This document shows positions 1 to 8,706 of a stretch of 64,000 bases of DNA, piece by piece. A program made the translations under genes and the position numbers. A model generated the notes under the pieces. The model was not told the DNA's origin and did no database searches. It was given only the letters and a program-made list of their open reading frames with translations. Location: assembly GCF_008271805.1 (NCBI RefSeq), contig NZ_VSRY01000160.1, forward strand, positions 1-64,000. The letters run 5' to 3'. The DNA comes from Streptomyces sp. TRM49041 (lineage in GTDB: Bacteria > Actinomycetota > Actinomycetes > Streptomycetales > Streptomycetaceae). Each line of letters begins with the position of its first letter. Positions within the stretch are counted from its first letter, which is position 1.

Positions 1-2007
1 GCCGCCGCACGGGCGGGCGCCGGGGCGTCCGGGCCGGAGGCGTCGGGCACCGCCGTACCCCGGCCGGCCGACGGTGGCGGCTCGGGTGCCGGACCCGGCG
101 CCGACGCGGACCCGTACGCCGGTCAGGACGCCGGTCAGGACGCCGGACGCGCCGTCGGCGGGCAAGGGGTGGAAGGCGGTACCGGTGGGCACGGTGACGC
201 CCCCGCCGGGGCCGCGGGGCTGGTACCCGGGCAGCCGGACCCGGTCGGGACCGCGGGGCTCGTACCCGGACCGCCGGACCCGGTCGGGACCGCGCGGCGC
301 GAAGGCGACCGGCTGCGGTTCGTGGGTGCGGCGACACGGCGGATCGCGCGGGGCATCGACCTGGACGAGATCGTGCTGGGGCTGTGCCGGGCGACGGTGC
401 CGACGTTCGCCGACGCGATCCTGGTGTACCTCCGCGACCCGCTGCCCGTCGGCGACGAGCGGCCCGTCGACCCGTTCGTACTGCGCCTGCGCCGTACGGA
501 CCGGCTGCGGCTGACCGACGACGACACCCAGGACCTGAGCCTGCTCACGTCCGGCCCGGTGGCGGCGCCGGACGCCGCCGACCAGAGCCCGGCCGCCGAG
601 CTCTGCGAGGTCCGCCCCGGCGGCCCGCTCGCGGAGGTGCTGCGCGGGGTCCGGCCGGTGTTCGGCGACTCCGCGGCCGCCCGCGCCGCGCTGCCCGAGC
701 TGCTCGGCGACGGACGCTCCGTACCGTCCGGGCACCGCGCGATCCTCGCGCCGCTCCGCGGCCGCCGCCGGGTCATCGGCGCCGCGGTCTTCCTGCGCCG
801 CCCGGACCGTGCCTCGTTCGAACCGAACGACCTGCTGGTGGCGGCGCAGTTGGCGACGCACACGGCGCTCGGCATCGACAAGGCGGTGCTGTACGGGCGT
901 GAGGCGTACATCGCGGACGAGCTGCAGCGCACGATGCTGCCGGAGAACCTGCCGCAGCCGACCGGTGTGAAGCTGGCGTCCCGCTACCTGCCGGCCGCCG
1001 AGACGGCGCGGGTCGGGGGCGACTGGTACGACGCGATCCCGCTGCCCGGCAGCCGGGTCGCCCTCGTCGTGGGCGATGTGATGGGCCACTCCATGACCTC
1101 GGCCGCGATCATGGGGCAGCTGCGGACGACCGCGCAGACGCTCGCCGGGCTCGACCTGCCGCCGCAGGAGGTGCTGCACCACCTCGACGAGCAGGCCCAG
1201 CGGCTCGGCGAGAACCGCATGGCGACCTGCCTCTACGCGGTGTACGACCCGGTCGCGCACCGCATCACCATCGCCAACGCCGGTCACCCGCCGCCGATAC
1301 TGCTTCACCTGGGCGGCCGGGCCGAGGTGCTGCGTGTCCCGCCGGGCGCGCCGATCGGCGTGGGCGGCGTGGACTTCGAGGCCGTGGAGCTGGACGCCCC
1401 GGCGGGCGCCACGCTGCTCCTGTACACCGACGGGCTCGTCGAGTCGCGGCTGCGGGACGTGTGGACCGGGATAGAGCAGCTGCGCGAGCGCCTCGCGGCG
1501 ACCGCCCAGCTGACCGGCCCCGACCACTCGCCGCCGCTGGAGGCGCTCTGCGACGACGTGCTGGACATGCTGGGTCCGGGCGACCGGGACGACGACATCG
1601 CGCTGCTGGCCGCACGGTTCGACGGGATCACGCCGAGCGACGTGGCGTACTGGTTCCTGGAGCCGGAGGACGCGGCGCCGGGACGGGCGCGCCGGCTGGC
1701 CCGCAGGGCGCTGACCCGCTGGGGCCTGGAGGAGCTGACGGACTCGGTGGAGCTGCTCGTCAGCGAGGTGGTGACCAACGCCGTACGGTACGCGTCGCGG
1801 CCGGTCACGCTGCGGCTGCTCCGTACGGAGGTGCTGCGCTGCGAGGTCGGTGACGACTCTCCGCAGCTGCCGCGGCAGCGCAGGGCCCGGGACACCGACG
1901 AGGGCGGGCGCGGCCTGTTCCTGGTGAACCGGCTCGCACGGCGCTGGGGCGCGACACGGCTGTCGACGGGCAAGGTCGTCTGGTTCGAGCTGCCGACGCC
2001 CGTCTGA
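1..2007 (+). CDS. SpoIIE-type PP2C phosphatase with GAF-like and histidine-kinase-like ATPase domains (5' partial)
   Basis: Reading frame 1 is open from the first base, so the true start lies outside the window; a GTG at 169 is only an internal alternative. The visible 668 residues begin with a low-complexity Gly/Ala/Asp linker containing a 13-residue tandem repeat, then a GAF-like sensor (about residues 100-285). A SpoIIE phosphatase domain follows (about 320-540) with metal-binding Asp motifs GGDWYD, VGDVMGHS, YTDG and DDIALL. The C-terminal ATPase domain (about 555-665) carries the N-box SEVVTNAVRYA and the G-box GGRGLFLVNRLA, as in RsbW-like anti-sigma kinases. Streptomyces has many such multidomain regulators, which act on anti-sigma/anti-anti-sigma pairs. 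The specific partner cannot be told from the window. Confidence 0.93.
   Translation, partial: AAARAGAGASGPEASGTAVPRPADGGGSGAGPGADADPYAGQDAGQDAGRAVGGQGVEGGTGGHGDAPAGAAGLVPGQPDPVGTAGLVPGPPDPVGTARREGDRLRFVGAATRRIARGIDLDEIVLGLCRATVPTFADAILVYLRDPLPVGDERPVDPFVLRLRRTDRLRLTDDDTQDLSLLTSGPVAAPDAADQSPAAELCEVRPGGPLAEVLRGVRPVFGDSAAARAALPELLGDGRSVPSGHRAILAPLRGRRRVIGAAVFLRRPDRASFEPNDLLVAAQLATHTALGIDKAVLYGREAYIADELQRTMLPENLPQPTGVKLASRYLPAAETARVGGDWYDAIPLPGSRVALVVGDVMGHSMTSAAIMGQLRTTAQTLAGLDLPPQEVLHHLDEQAQRLGENRMATCLYAVYDPVAHRITIANAGHPPPILLHLGGRAEVLRVPPGAPIGVGGVDFEAVELDAPAGATLLLYTDGLVESRLRDVWTGIEQLRERLAATAQLTGPDHSPPLEALCDDVLDMLGPGDRDDDIALLAARFDGITPSDVAYWFLEPEDAAPGRARRLARRALTRWGLEELTDSVELLVSEVVTNAVRYASRPVTLRLLRTEVLRCEVGDDSPQLPRQRRARDTDEGGRGLFLVNRLARRWGATRLSTGKVVWFELPTPV
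215..292 (+). repeat. 39-bp tandem repeat, two copies, inside the phosphatase linker
   Basis: Two near-identical 39-base units start at about 215 and 254. They encode AGLVPGQPDPVGT and AGLVPGPPDPVGT in the N-terminal linker of the SpoIIE phosphatase. The period is a multiple of three, so copy-number change would keep the frame. Confidence 0.8.
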
Positions 2008-2040
2008 GCGCCCGCCGCGGAAGAAGGAAGACGAAGAAAG

Positions 2041-2080
2041 GAAGGTGGCCGGACCCCTCTGCGGGGGTCCGGCCACCTTC
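2041..2080. terminator. Bidirectional intrinsic terminator between convergent genes
   Basis: A perfect 17-bp inverted repeat (arms 2041-2057 and 2064-2080, 6-base loop) lies 34 bases after the phosphatase stop and about 75 bases beyond the stop of the convergent penicillin-binding protein. It can serve both genes. Confidence 0.8.
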
Positions 2081-2155
2081 CGTTCTCGTGCCGCTGCCTC
2101 AGTGCCGCTCTACGGCCCTACGGCCATACCGCTTTACCGCTTTACCGCTGTACGG

Positions 2156-4405
2156 CTACGGCTGGAGCGGCTTCTCGTTGTTCGTACCGGTCTCCGTGGC
2201 CGGGTCCGTTCCCGTGCCGTCGCCGTCGCCCGGGTCCGTGCTGTTCGAGGGCGAGGGCGGCGGCGTCGAGGTGGGCGGGGTCGACGGGCTGGCCGGCGGG
2301 CTGGACGAGGACGGGCTGGCCGGCGGCGTCGAGGACGGCTCGTTCGACGGCCCGGACGGCTCGCCGCTGGGCGACGTGGAAGGCGACGCGCTTGTGGACG
2401 GCGACGTGCTGGGCTCCGGCTCGGGAGGGGCGACCTCGGCGACGTCGAGGTCGAACTCGGCGTCGGAGCCGCCGCCGAGGGCGTCCAGCGTGTAGTCGGC
2501 CCAGATGCGGGCGGGGAAACCGCCGCCGCTGGCGCGGCCGGAGTTGGCCGTACCGGTCAGGGTGACCTGGGTGCCCTTCTCGGCGTCCTCACCGAACAGG
2601 GCGACCACGGTGGCCAGTTCGGGCGTGTACCCGGCGAACCAGGCGGACTTGTTGTTCTCGGAGGTGCCGGTCTTGCCCGCCGCCTCGTAGGCCGAGGTGT
2701 TGGCCGCGCGCCCGGAGCCGTTTCTGACGACGCCGGTCAGCACGGAGGTGACGGTGTCGGCGGTCTCGCGGCTGACGGCCTGCGGGCCGATCGGATCGGG
2801 CAGCTCGACCGTGCGGCTCTTGTGCTCGGCGGACTTCACGATCGACGGCGTGACCTTCTTGCCGTGGCTGTCGAGCGTGGCGTACACGCCGGCCATGTCC
2901 CAGGTGGAGGCGCCCATGGTGCCGAGCGACATCGCGGGCTGCTCGACGAACCCGTCGCCGTCCTTCATGCCGAGGTCGAGGGCGGTCTTCTTCACCTTGT
3001 CCGGGCCGACGTCGACGATCATCTGGGCGAAGACCGAGTTGATCGACTTGTTCATGGCACGCTGGACGGTCACCGGGCCGTAGCTGACGTCGTCCTCGTT
3101 CTCCGGGGCGAACGGGGTGTCGCTGCCCTCGACGGGACGCTTGCTGCGGCCGTCGTAGCGGGTGTTGACGCCGATCCGCCGGCCTTCCTGGGTCTCGGAG
3201 CCGTTCTCCAGGGCGGAGGCGAAGACGAGCGGCTTGAAGGTGGAGGCGGGCTGGTAGTCGCGGCGCGTGGCGTTGGACATCCAGTGCTCGGTGGCGCCGA
3301 CGCCGCCGTACAGCGCGACGACATGGCCGGTCTTGGGGTCCACGGAGGTGGCGCCGGCCTGGACGGTCGAGTCGACCTTGTTGCCCTTGCGGTCGAGCTC
3401 GCTCTCCAACTGCTTGTCGACCGCCTCGACGAGCTCCTTCTGCCGCTTCTTGTCGATGTTGAGCGTGATGGTCCAGCCGCCGGCCTTGATGTCCTCCTCC
3501 TTGACGCCCTGGCGCATCAGCTCCTGGTTGGCGGCCTCGACGAGGTAGCCGGTCTGGCCCTCCATGCCGGGTGCGGGCTTGGGTGCCTGCGGTTCCTGGA
3601 ACGTGAGCGTGGCGCGCTTGGCGGGGTCGAGCCAGTTCTCCTCGACCATGTTGTTCAGGACGTAGTTCCAGCGTGCCAGGACGAGCTTGCGGCTCGTGGG
3701 GGACGCGGAGGTCCAGTCGTACTGGCTGGGGGCCTGGAGGAGCGCGGCGAGATAGGCGCCCTGCTCGACGGTCAGCTTGCTCGCGTCGACGCCGTAGTAG
3801 GCCTGGGCGGCGGCCTGGATGCCGTACGCGCCGCGACCGTAGTAGCTGGTGTTGAGGTACCCGGCGAGGATGTCCTCCTTGCTCTTGCGCTGGTCGACCT
3901 TGAGGGCGATGACCAGTTCCTTGAGCTTCCGGGTGACGGTCTGACTCTGGTCCAGGTAGTAGTTCTTGACGTACTGCTGGGTGATGGTCGAGCCGCCCTG
4001 CTTGCCCTGGCCGGTGATGGTGTTGACGACGCCGCGGGCGGTGCCCTTGAAGTCAACGCCGGAGTCCTCGTAGAAGGTCTTGTTCTCGGCGGCGACGAAT
4101 GCCTTCTCGACCGGGTCGGGGATCTTGTCGAGGCCGATGATGGAGCGGTTGACCTTGCCACTGCGGGCGAGGATCGAGCCGTCGCTGTACTTGTAGACGT
4201 TGCTCTGCAGCTCCGCCTCGGCGTTGGCGGTGGGGACCGGGACGAGCAGGTAGACGGTGTAGAAGCCGCCCATGGCGAGCAGGCAGAACACGAAGAAGGT
4301 GCCCAGCAGCTTCCGCCAGGTGAAGAAGCGGCGTATGCCTCCGCCGTCTCCCTTCGCCCGGCGCGCCCCGCGCTGCCGGGTCCGACGCGCATCCGCTCGG
4401 CCCAT
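2156..4405 (-). CDS. Bifunctional (class A) penicillin-binding protein
   Basis: The 749-residue protein polymerises and cross-links peptidoglycan outside the membrane. A basic cytoplasmic head and one membrane segment (about 34-56) precede a GT51 transglycosylase domain with catalytic Glu in AAENKTFYED and the QGGSTITQQYVKN motif. The transpeptidase domain shows STFK (nucleophile Ser near 387), SIN (near 453) and KTGT (near 575). The last 120 residues are a Ser/Pro/Thr-rich tail typical of Streptomyces PonA-like proteins, probably a wall-spanning linker. The start ATG at 4405 is preceded by GGAG. The length fits the family. The gene stands alone, converging on the SpoIIE phosphatase. Confidence 0.95.
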   Translation of the reverse strand: MGRADARRTRQRGARRAKGDGGGIRRFFTWRKLLGTFFVFCLLAMGGFYTVYLLVPVPTANAEAELQSNVYKYSDGSILARSGKVNRSIIGLDKIPDPVEKAFVAAENKTFYEDSGVDFKGTARGVVNTITGQGKQGGSTITQQYVKNYYLDQSQTVTRKLKELVIALKVDQRKSKEDILAGYLNTSYYGRGAYGIQAAAQAYYGVDASKLTVEQGAYLAALLQAPSQYDWTSASPTSRKLVLARWNYVLNNMVEENWLDPAKRATLTFQEPQAPKPAPGMEGQTGYLVEAANQELMRQGVKEEDIKAGGWTITLNIDKKRQKELVEAVDKQLESELDRKGNKVDSTVQAGATSVDPKTGHVVALYGGVGATEHWMSNATRRDYQPASTFKPLVFASALENGSETQEGRRIGVNTRYDGRSKRPVEGSDTPFAPENEDDVSYGPVTVQRAMNKSINSVFAQMIVDVGPDKVKKTALDLGMKDGDGFVEQPAMSLGTMGASTWDMAGVYATLDSHGKKVTPSIVKSAEHKSRTVELPDPIGPQAVSRETADTVTSVLTGVVRNGSGRAANTSAYEAAGKTGTSENNKSAWFAGYTPELATVVALFGEDAEKGTQVTLTGTANSGRASGGGFPARIWADYTLDALGGGSDAEFDLDVAEVAPPEPEPSTSPSTSASPSTSPSGEPSGPSNEPSSTPPASPSSSSPPASPSTPPTSTPPPSPSNSTDPGDGDGTGTDPATETGTNNEKPLQP

Positions 4406-4594
4406 GGCTCCGTCGCTCCCGTTGGTCGATGTGTCGTCCGTCGTGTTTCGGTCACCTACGTCCGGATCAGCTCAGCAAGCTAACCCGTCAGAGTCGACAT
4501 AGACCAACGGATCCTGTCTTTTCCGGACGTGACAATGAGCACCCGTCCACAAGGAACCGACTCACCAGGGGTGCGCAAGGTTGCGAGACGCGCT

Positions 4595-4610
4595 AAAGTG
4601 TTATCACTTT
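4595..4610. promoter_or_regulatory. Palindromic operator candidate upstream of the SPFH gene
   Basis: AAAGTG-TTAT-CACTTT is a perfect 6-bp inverted repeat with a 4-base centre, AT-rich in a GC-rich region and 34 bases before the SPFH start codon. It fits a dimeric repressor site near the transcription start. The regulator is unknown; the ribbon-helix-helix protein encoded just downstream is one candidate. Confidence 0.5.
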
Positions 4611-4644
4611 GCTTCATCTGAGAGAGCATAGAAACGGGGGAACC

Positions 4645-5643
4645 ATGTCCACGCCCATGTCCAGGACCGGGACCATCACGGCCGTCGACACCACCACCGC
4701 CGACGGGGGCGGCGGGCGCGCGGAGGGGGCGGCACCCGAGCCGCCGCGGCCGCAGGTAAGGGAGTTCACGGCGTACAGCGTCGGCGGCGGGCTCGCGCTG
4801 CTGTCCGGGCTGCTGGGGGTCGTCGCGGGCGGCGGCCTCGTCGCCGCGGGGATCGGTGTCGCGGCGGACATGTCGGCCGGCGCGCGGGCGGCACTGATCG
4901 TGCTCGGCGCACTGGTGGCACTCGCCTCACTGTTCGCGATGTGCGGGCTCAACATGGTCGCGCCGGGCGAGGCCCGGGTCGTCCAGCTGTTCGGCCGCTA
5001 CCGGGGCACGGTCCGCGCGGACGGGCTGCGCTGGGTGAACCCGCTCACCTCACGGGTGGCGATCTCGACGCGGGTGCGGAACCACGAGACGGCCGTCCTG
5101 AAGGTCAACGACGCGTACGGCAACCCGATCGAACTCGCCGCGGTCGTCGTCTGGAGGGTCGAGGACACCGCGCAGGCCATGTTCGAGGTCGACGACTTCG
5201 AGCAGTTCGTCTCCACACAGACGGAGGCGGCGGTCCGGCACATCGCGATCGAGTACCCGTACGACTCCCACGACGAGGGTGGTCTGTCGCTGCGCGGCGA
5301 CGCCGAGGAGATCACCGAGAAGCTGGCCGCCGAGCTGCACGCGCGCGTGGCGGCGGCGGGTGTCCGCATCATCGAGTCCCGCTTCACCCACCTCGCGTAC
5401 GCTCCGGAGATCGCCTCGGCCATGCTCCAGCGGCAGCAGGCCGGCGCGATGGTGGCGGCACGCCAGAAGATCGTGGAGGGCGCGGTCGGTATGGTCGAGG
5501 CCGCGCTGGAGCGGATCGCGGAGCGGGACATAGTGGAGCTGGACCCGGAGCGGAAGGCGGCGATGGTCTCCAACCTGATGGTGGTGCTGTGCGGTGACCG
5601 CTCGGCCCAGCCGGTCCTCAACACGGGCACGCTCTACCAGTGA
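4645..5643 (+). CDS. SPFH/Band 7 domain (stomatin/flotillin-like) membrane protein
   Basis: The 332-residue protein starts at ATG 4645, with GGGGGAA 3-9 bases upstream; an upstream in-frame ATG at 4609 lacks a ribosome site and overlaps the promoter palindrome. A charged Pro-rich head is followed by two hydrophobic stretches (about 47-75 and 80-105). The Band 7 domain begins at GLNMVAPGEARVVQLFGRY and includes the helix-rich RFTHLAYAPEIASAMLQRQ segment. Family members form oligomeric membrane scaffolds linked to microdomains and stress. The stop overlaps the start of the next gene (GTGA), so the two are translationally coupled. Confidence 0.9.
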   Translation: MSTPMSRTGTITAVDTTTADGGGGRAEGAAPEPPRPQVREFTAYSVGGGLALLSGLLGVVAGGGLVAAGIGVAADMSAGARAALIVLGALVALASLFAMCGLNMVAPGEARVVQLFGRYRGTVRADGLRWVNPLTSRVAISTRVRNHETAVLKVNDAYGNPIELAAVVVWRVEDTAQAMFEVDDFEQFVSTQTEAAVRHIAIEYPYDSHDEGGLSLRGDAEEITEKLAAELHARVAAAGVRIIESRFTHLAYAPEIASAMLQRQQAGAMVAARQKIVEGAVGMVEAALERIAERDIVELDPERKAAMVSNLMVVLCGDRSAQPVLNTGTLYQ

Positions 5644-5867
5644 CCCCCCGCCGCGAGCGCAAGCAGGCGCTGCTCCGTCTCGACCCCGGGGTGTACGAGG
5701 CGCTGGCGCGCTGGGCCTCGGACGAGCTGCGCAGCACCAATTCGCAGATCGAGTTCCTGCTGCGCAAGGCCCTGTCCGACGCGGGGCGGCTGCCGTCGTC
5801 GCCGGCACCCCTCCCCCGCCGTGGGCGTCCGCCGAAGCGGCAACCGCCTTCCGAACCCCAGGAGTAG
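5640..5867 (+). CDS. Small ribbon-helix-helix (Arc-like) DNA-binding protein
   Basis: The 75-residue basic protein starts at a GTG that overlaps the SPFH stop by four bases. Its first half, with RKQALLRLDPGVYEALARWA and SDELRSTNSQIEFLLRKAL, has the strand-helix-helix pattern of Arc/CopG/MetJ-type dimeric regulators. The second half is a Pro/Arg tail (RRGRPPKR), possibly an extra DNA contact. It may regulate its own operon through the palindrome at 4595-4610. This is inferred from coupling and fold pattern only. Confidence 0.8.
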   Translation: MTPRRERKQALLRLDPGVYEALARWASDELRSTNSQIEFLLRKALSDAGRLPSSPAPLPRRGRPPKRQPPSEPQE

Positions 5868-5940
5868 CCGGGAACGGGCCGACGAGGAACCGGGCGGGCG
5901 GGACGGCGCGTCACCGTTCGATGTGAACAGAGGTACGACG

Positions 5941-6927
5941 GTGACGGACGCCGAGGACGAACCCGGCCGCGGTACGCGGTGGGGGCGGGACGCCCGCGGG
6001 CGGTCGGCGTGGGCGCGGGGACGGGTCCTCGCCGGGGTCGCCGCACTGGTCGCATGGCTGATCGTGTTCCATGCGGCCGTCCCGGACCTGCCGGGGCGGC
6101 CGGGCAGCCTGCTGGAGGCGTTCCTGCCCTGGCTGGGGCTGGCCGTGCCCGTGCTGGTGGCGGCCGCCCTGGTGCGCCGGTCCGCGACCGCGCTGCTCGC
6201 CTCGCTGCTGCCGGTCATGGCGTGGCTCGGGCACTTCGGCGTACTCCTGATGCCCGGCCCCGTGGTGCCGCACGACCTGACGGTGGTACAGCACAACGTC
6301 AGCGACGAGAACACCGACGCGGCCGGCACGGCCCGGGTGCTGATGGCGGTCCGGCCGGACCTGATCGCGCTTCAGGAGGTGACCGCGGCCGCGCTGCCCG
6401 CGTACCGGGCGGCCCTCGCGGAGCGCTACCCGCACCACGAGGTGCGTGGCACGGTCGGGCTCTGGTCGGCGCACCCGCTGACCGATGTGCGGGCGCTGGA
6501 CATCAGGCCCGACGGGATCGATCCCGGGTGGCAGCGCGGACTGCGCGCGACCGCGGTGACCCCGCGCGGCGACATCGCGGTGTACGTGGCGCACCTGCCC
6601 TCCGTACGGCTCACTCCGGCGCGCGGCTTCGACTCGGTCCGCCGGGACGAGAGCGCCGCGATGCTGGGCGGCGCTCTGGCCGCCGAGCGGCTGGACCGGG
6701 TGGTGCTGCTCGGCGACCTGAACGGCACCGTGGACGACCGGGGGCTCGGCCCGCTGACCTCCCGTCTCGACACGGCCGCCTCCGGCCTGGCCTTCAGCTG
6801 GCCGGCGTCGGCGCCGGTGGCCCGTATCGACCAGGTCATGGCCCGCCGCGCCGAGGTCACCCGCGTCTGGACGCTGCCCAGGACGGGCTCGGACCATCTG
6901 CCGGTGGCGGCGCACCTCACATACTGA
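5941..6927 (+). CDS. Membrane-anchored endonuclease/exonuclease/phosphatase family protein
   Basis: GTG 5941 is preceded by AGAGG and gives 328 residues. Three hydrophobic segments (about 27-47, 58-78, 82-105) anchor the protein, and the EEP catalytic fold follows on the outer face. Motifs include VVQHNVSDEN (metal Asn), DLIALQEV (metal Glu), LLGDLNG (Asp and Asn) and the final GSDHLPV (catalytic Asp-His). The family cleaves phosphodiester bonds in DNA, inositol phosphates or lipids. The substrate is not readable here; a secreted nuclease or phospholipase-like role is possible. Confidence 0.88.
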   Translation: MTDAEDEPGRGTRWGRDARGRSAWARGRVLAGVAALVAWLIVFHAAVPDLPGRPGSLLEAFLPWLGLAVPVLVAAALVRRSATALLASLLPVMAWLGHFGVLLMPGPVVPHDLTVVQHNVSDENTDAAGTARVLMAVRPDLIALQEVTAAALPAYRAALAERYPHHEVRGTVGLWSAHPLTDVRALDIRPDGIDPGWQRGLRATAVTPRGDIAVYVAHLPSVRLTPARGFDSVRRDESAAMLGGALAAERLDRVVLLGDLNGTVDDRGLGPLTSRLDTAASGLAFSWPASAPVARIDQVMARRAEVTRVWTLPRTGSDHLPVAAHLTY

Positions 6928-6945
6928 GCATCTGGAGGCCGATCT

Positions 6946-6961
6946 CGCCCCTCGTGGGGCG
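6946..6961. terminator. Weak hairpin between convergent genes
   Basis: A short 6-bp inverted repeat CGCCCC-TCGT-GGGGCG lies 18 bases after the EEP-family stop and about 70 bases beyond the oxyR stop. It is short for a terminator and is given with low confidence. Confidence 0.3.
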
Positions 6962-7029
6962 TGTGCACGAACCGGTCCGGGAAGGGCCCCGCCCAGGGGT
7001 CCGGGTGCCCGGAGGGTGGCGGCGGCGAG

Positions 7030-7998
7030 TCAGCTCGCGTCCGGCGGGAGGACGCGTACCGGGAGGGGGGCAAGGGCCTCGCGCAACGCCTCCGCCAGGG
7101 TGTGGAACTCGGCGTGGCGGGCCGCGCCCGTGCGCATGGCGAGGGCGATGCGTCGCGACGGGGCCGGGTCGGCGAACTGCCCGGTCACGAGGCTCGGGTT
7201 GCGGCCCGTCTCGACCTTGACCGCCGTCCGGGGCAGCAGCGTCACCCCCAGGCCGCCGGCCACCAGCTGCACCAGCGTCGACAGCCCCGCCGCCGTCGTG
7301 GTGACCGCGGCACCCTCCGTGCGCCCGGCCTCGCGGCAGATGTCGAGGGCCTGGTCGCGCAGACAGTGGCCCTCGTCCAGGAGCAGGAGGTGCAGTTCGC
7401 GCAGCGCGTCGCGCGGGATGCCGGTGCGCCCGCCCAGCCAGTGGTCGTCGGGCGTGACCAGCACGAAGTCCTCGTCGAACAGCGGCAGTTCGGTGACGCC
7501 CGGCACACCCAGCGGCACCGCGAGCAGCAGCAGGTCGAGCCGCCCCGCGGCCAGCCCTTCGAGCAGCGAGTACGTCTGCTCCTCGTGGACCTGGAGGTCC
7601 AGGTCCGGGTAGCGCTCATGGGCGAGGCGCAGCACGGTCGGCAGCAGATACGGCGCCACCGTCGGGATCACCCCGAGCCGCAGCACTCCCGTGAAGGGCG
7701 CCTGGACCGCCTCGGCCTCCTCCATCAGCTCGCCCACCGCGTCCAGCACCGCCTTCGCGCGGACCGCGAGCCGCTCCCCCGCCGGCGAGAGCAGCACCTT
7801 CCGCGTCGTACGCTCGAGGAGCTGGACACCGAGCACCTCTTCGAGAGTCGAAACCGCGCCCGAGAGCGCCGGCTGGCTCATCCCGATCGCGGCCGCCGCG
7901 TCCCGGAAGTGCAGATGCTCGGCCACCGCCGCGAACGCGCGGAGCTGCGCCAGGCTGGGCTGTTTACCCTTTTGTACGGACTGTACCGGCGAGACCAC
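7030..7998 (-). CDS. oxyR: LysR-family hydrogen-peroxide sensor OxyR
   Basis: The 322-residue protein starts at GTG 7998, with AAGGTGG just upstream. The N-terminal winged HTH (about 14-73) has AAAAIGMSQPALSGAVSTLEE, and the C-terminal domain is a periplasmic-binding-like sensor. Two Cys residues in the segment DEGHCLRDQALDICREAGR match the OxyR redox pair that forms a disulfide on peroxide. It is divergent from ahpC-ahpD, the standard Streptomyces arrangement, and probably both activates that operon and controls itself from the shared intergenic region. Confidence 0.95.
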   Translation of the reverse strand: MVSPVQSVQKGKQPSLAQLRAFAAVAEHLHFRDAAAAIGMSQPALSGAVSTLEEVLGVQLLERTTRKVLLSPAGERLAVRAKAVLDAVGELMEEAEAVQAPFTGVLRLGVIPTVAPYLLPTVLRLAHERYPDLDLQVHEEQTYSLLEGLAAGRLDLLLLAVPLGVPGVTELPLFDEDFVLVTPDDHWLGGRTGIPRDALRELHLLLLDEGHCLRDQALDICREAGRTEGAAVTTTAAGLSTLVQLVAGGLGVTLLPRTAVKVETGRNPSLVTGQFADPAPSRRIALAMRTGAARHAEFHTLAEALREALAPLPVRVLPPDAS

Positions 7999-8128
7999 TG
8001 ATAACCACCTTCAATCAACACGACCCAGTCTAGCTATTTCACTGATCAATGCACGCCGTGCCATGCTGGCGACCGTCCAACCCCCACGGATGACCCCACA
8101 AGGGAAATCCCCGCCACTAGGAGAGCGT
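7999..8128. promoter_or_regulatory. Divergent oxyR / ahpC promoter region
   Basis: The 130-base spacer holds both ribosome sites (AAGGTGG for oxyR, AGGAGA for ahpC) and an AT-rich core near 8025-8055 (CTAGCTATTTC, ACTGATCAAT). That is the expected place for an OxyR site. No exact consensus can be assigned by eye. Confidence 0.55.
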
Positions 8129-8683
8129 GTGCTCACTGTCGGTGACCAGTTCCCCACGTACGACCTGACCGCCTGCGTGTCGCTCGAGAGCGGCAAGGAG
8201 TTCGAGCAGATCGACCACAAGTCCTACGAGGGCAAGTGGCGCGTGGTGTTCTTCTGGCCGAAGGACTTCACCTTCGTCTGCCCCACCGAGATCGCCGCGT
8301 TCGGCAAGCTGAACGACGAGTTCGAGGACCGCGACGCCCAGATCCTCGGCGTCTCCGGCGACTCGGAGTTCGTCCACCACGCCTGGCGCAAGGACCACGC
8401 CGACCTGCGTGACCTGCCCTTCCCGATGCTCGCCGACTCGAAGCACGAGCTGATGCGGGACTGCGGCGTCGAGGGCGAGGACGGCTTCGCGCAGCGCGCC
8501 GTCTTCATCGTCGACCCGAACAACGAGATCCAGTTCGCCATGGTGACCGCCGGCTCCGTCGGCCGTAACCCCAAGGAGGTCCTGCGGGTCCTGGACGCCC
8601 TGCAGACCGACGAGCTGTGCCCCTGCAACTGGACCAAGGGCGAGGACACCCTCGACCCGGTCAAGCTGCTGTCCGGCGAGTGA
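8129..8683 (+). CDS. ahpC: Alkyl hydroperoxide reductase AhpC (2-Cys peroxiredoxin)
   Basis: GTG 8129 follows AGGAGA at 8119 and gives 184 residues, the usual length. The peroxidatic Cys sits in FTFVCPTE and the resolving Cys in ELCPCNW near the C terminus. The enzyme reduces hydrogen peroxide, organic peroxides and peroxynitrite in the cytoplasm. In actinobacteria AhpD, encoded 23 bases downstream, is the electron donor. Divergent oxyR indicates peroxide-induced expression. Confidence 0.97.
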   Translation: MLTVGDQFPTYDLTACVSLESGKEFEQIDHKSYEGKWRVVFFWPKDFTFVCPTEIAAFGKLNDEFEDRDAQILGVSGDSEFVHHAWRKDHADLRDLPFPMLADSKHELMRDCGVEGEDGFAQRAVFIVDPNNEIQFAMVTAGSVGRNPKEVLRVLDALQTDELCPCNWTKGEDTLDPVKLLSGE

Positions 8684-8706
8684 CCAACCGGAACGAGTGA
8701 ATCACC

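Noticed and set aside
2045..4483. An 812-codon open frame opposite the penicillin-binding protein
   Set aside because: It is antisense to a gene with clear domains, is rich in Gly/Val/Leu/Arg from GC-biased codons, and has no motif or ribosome site.
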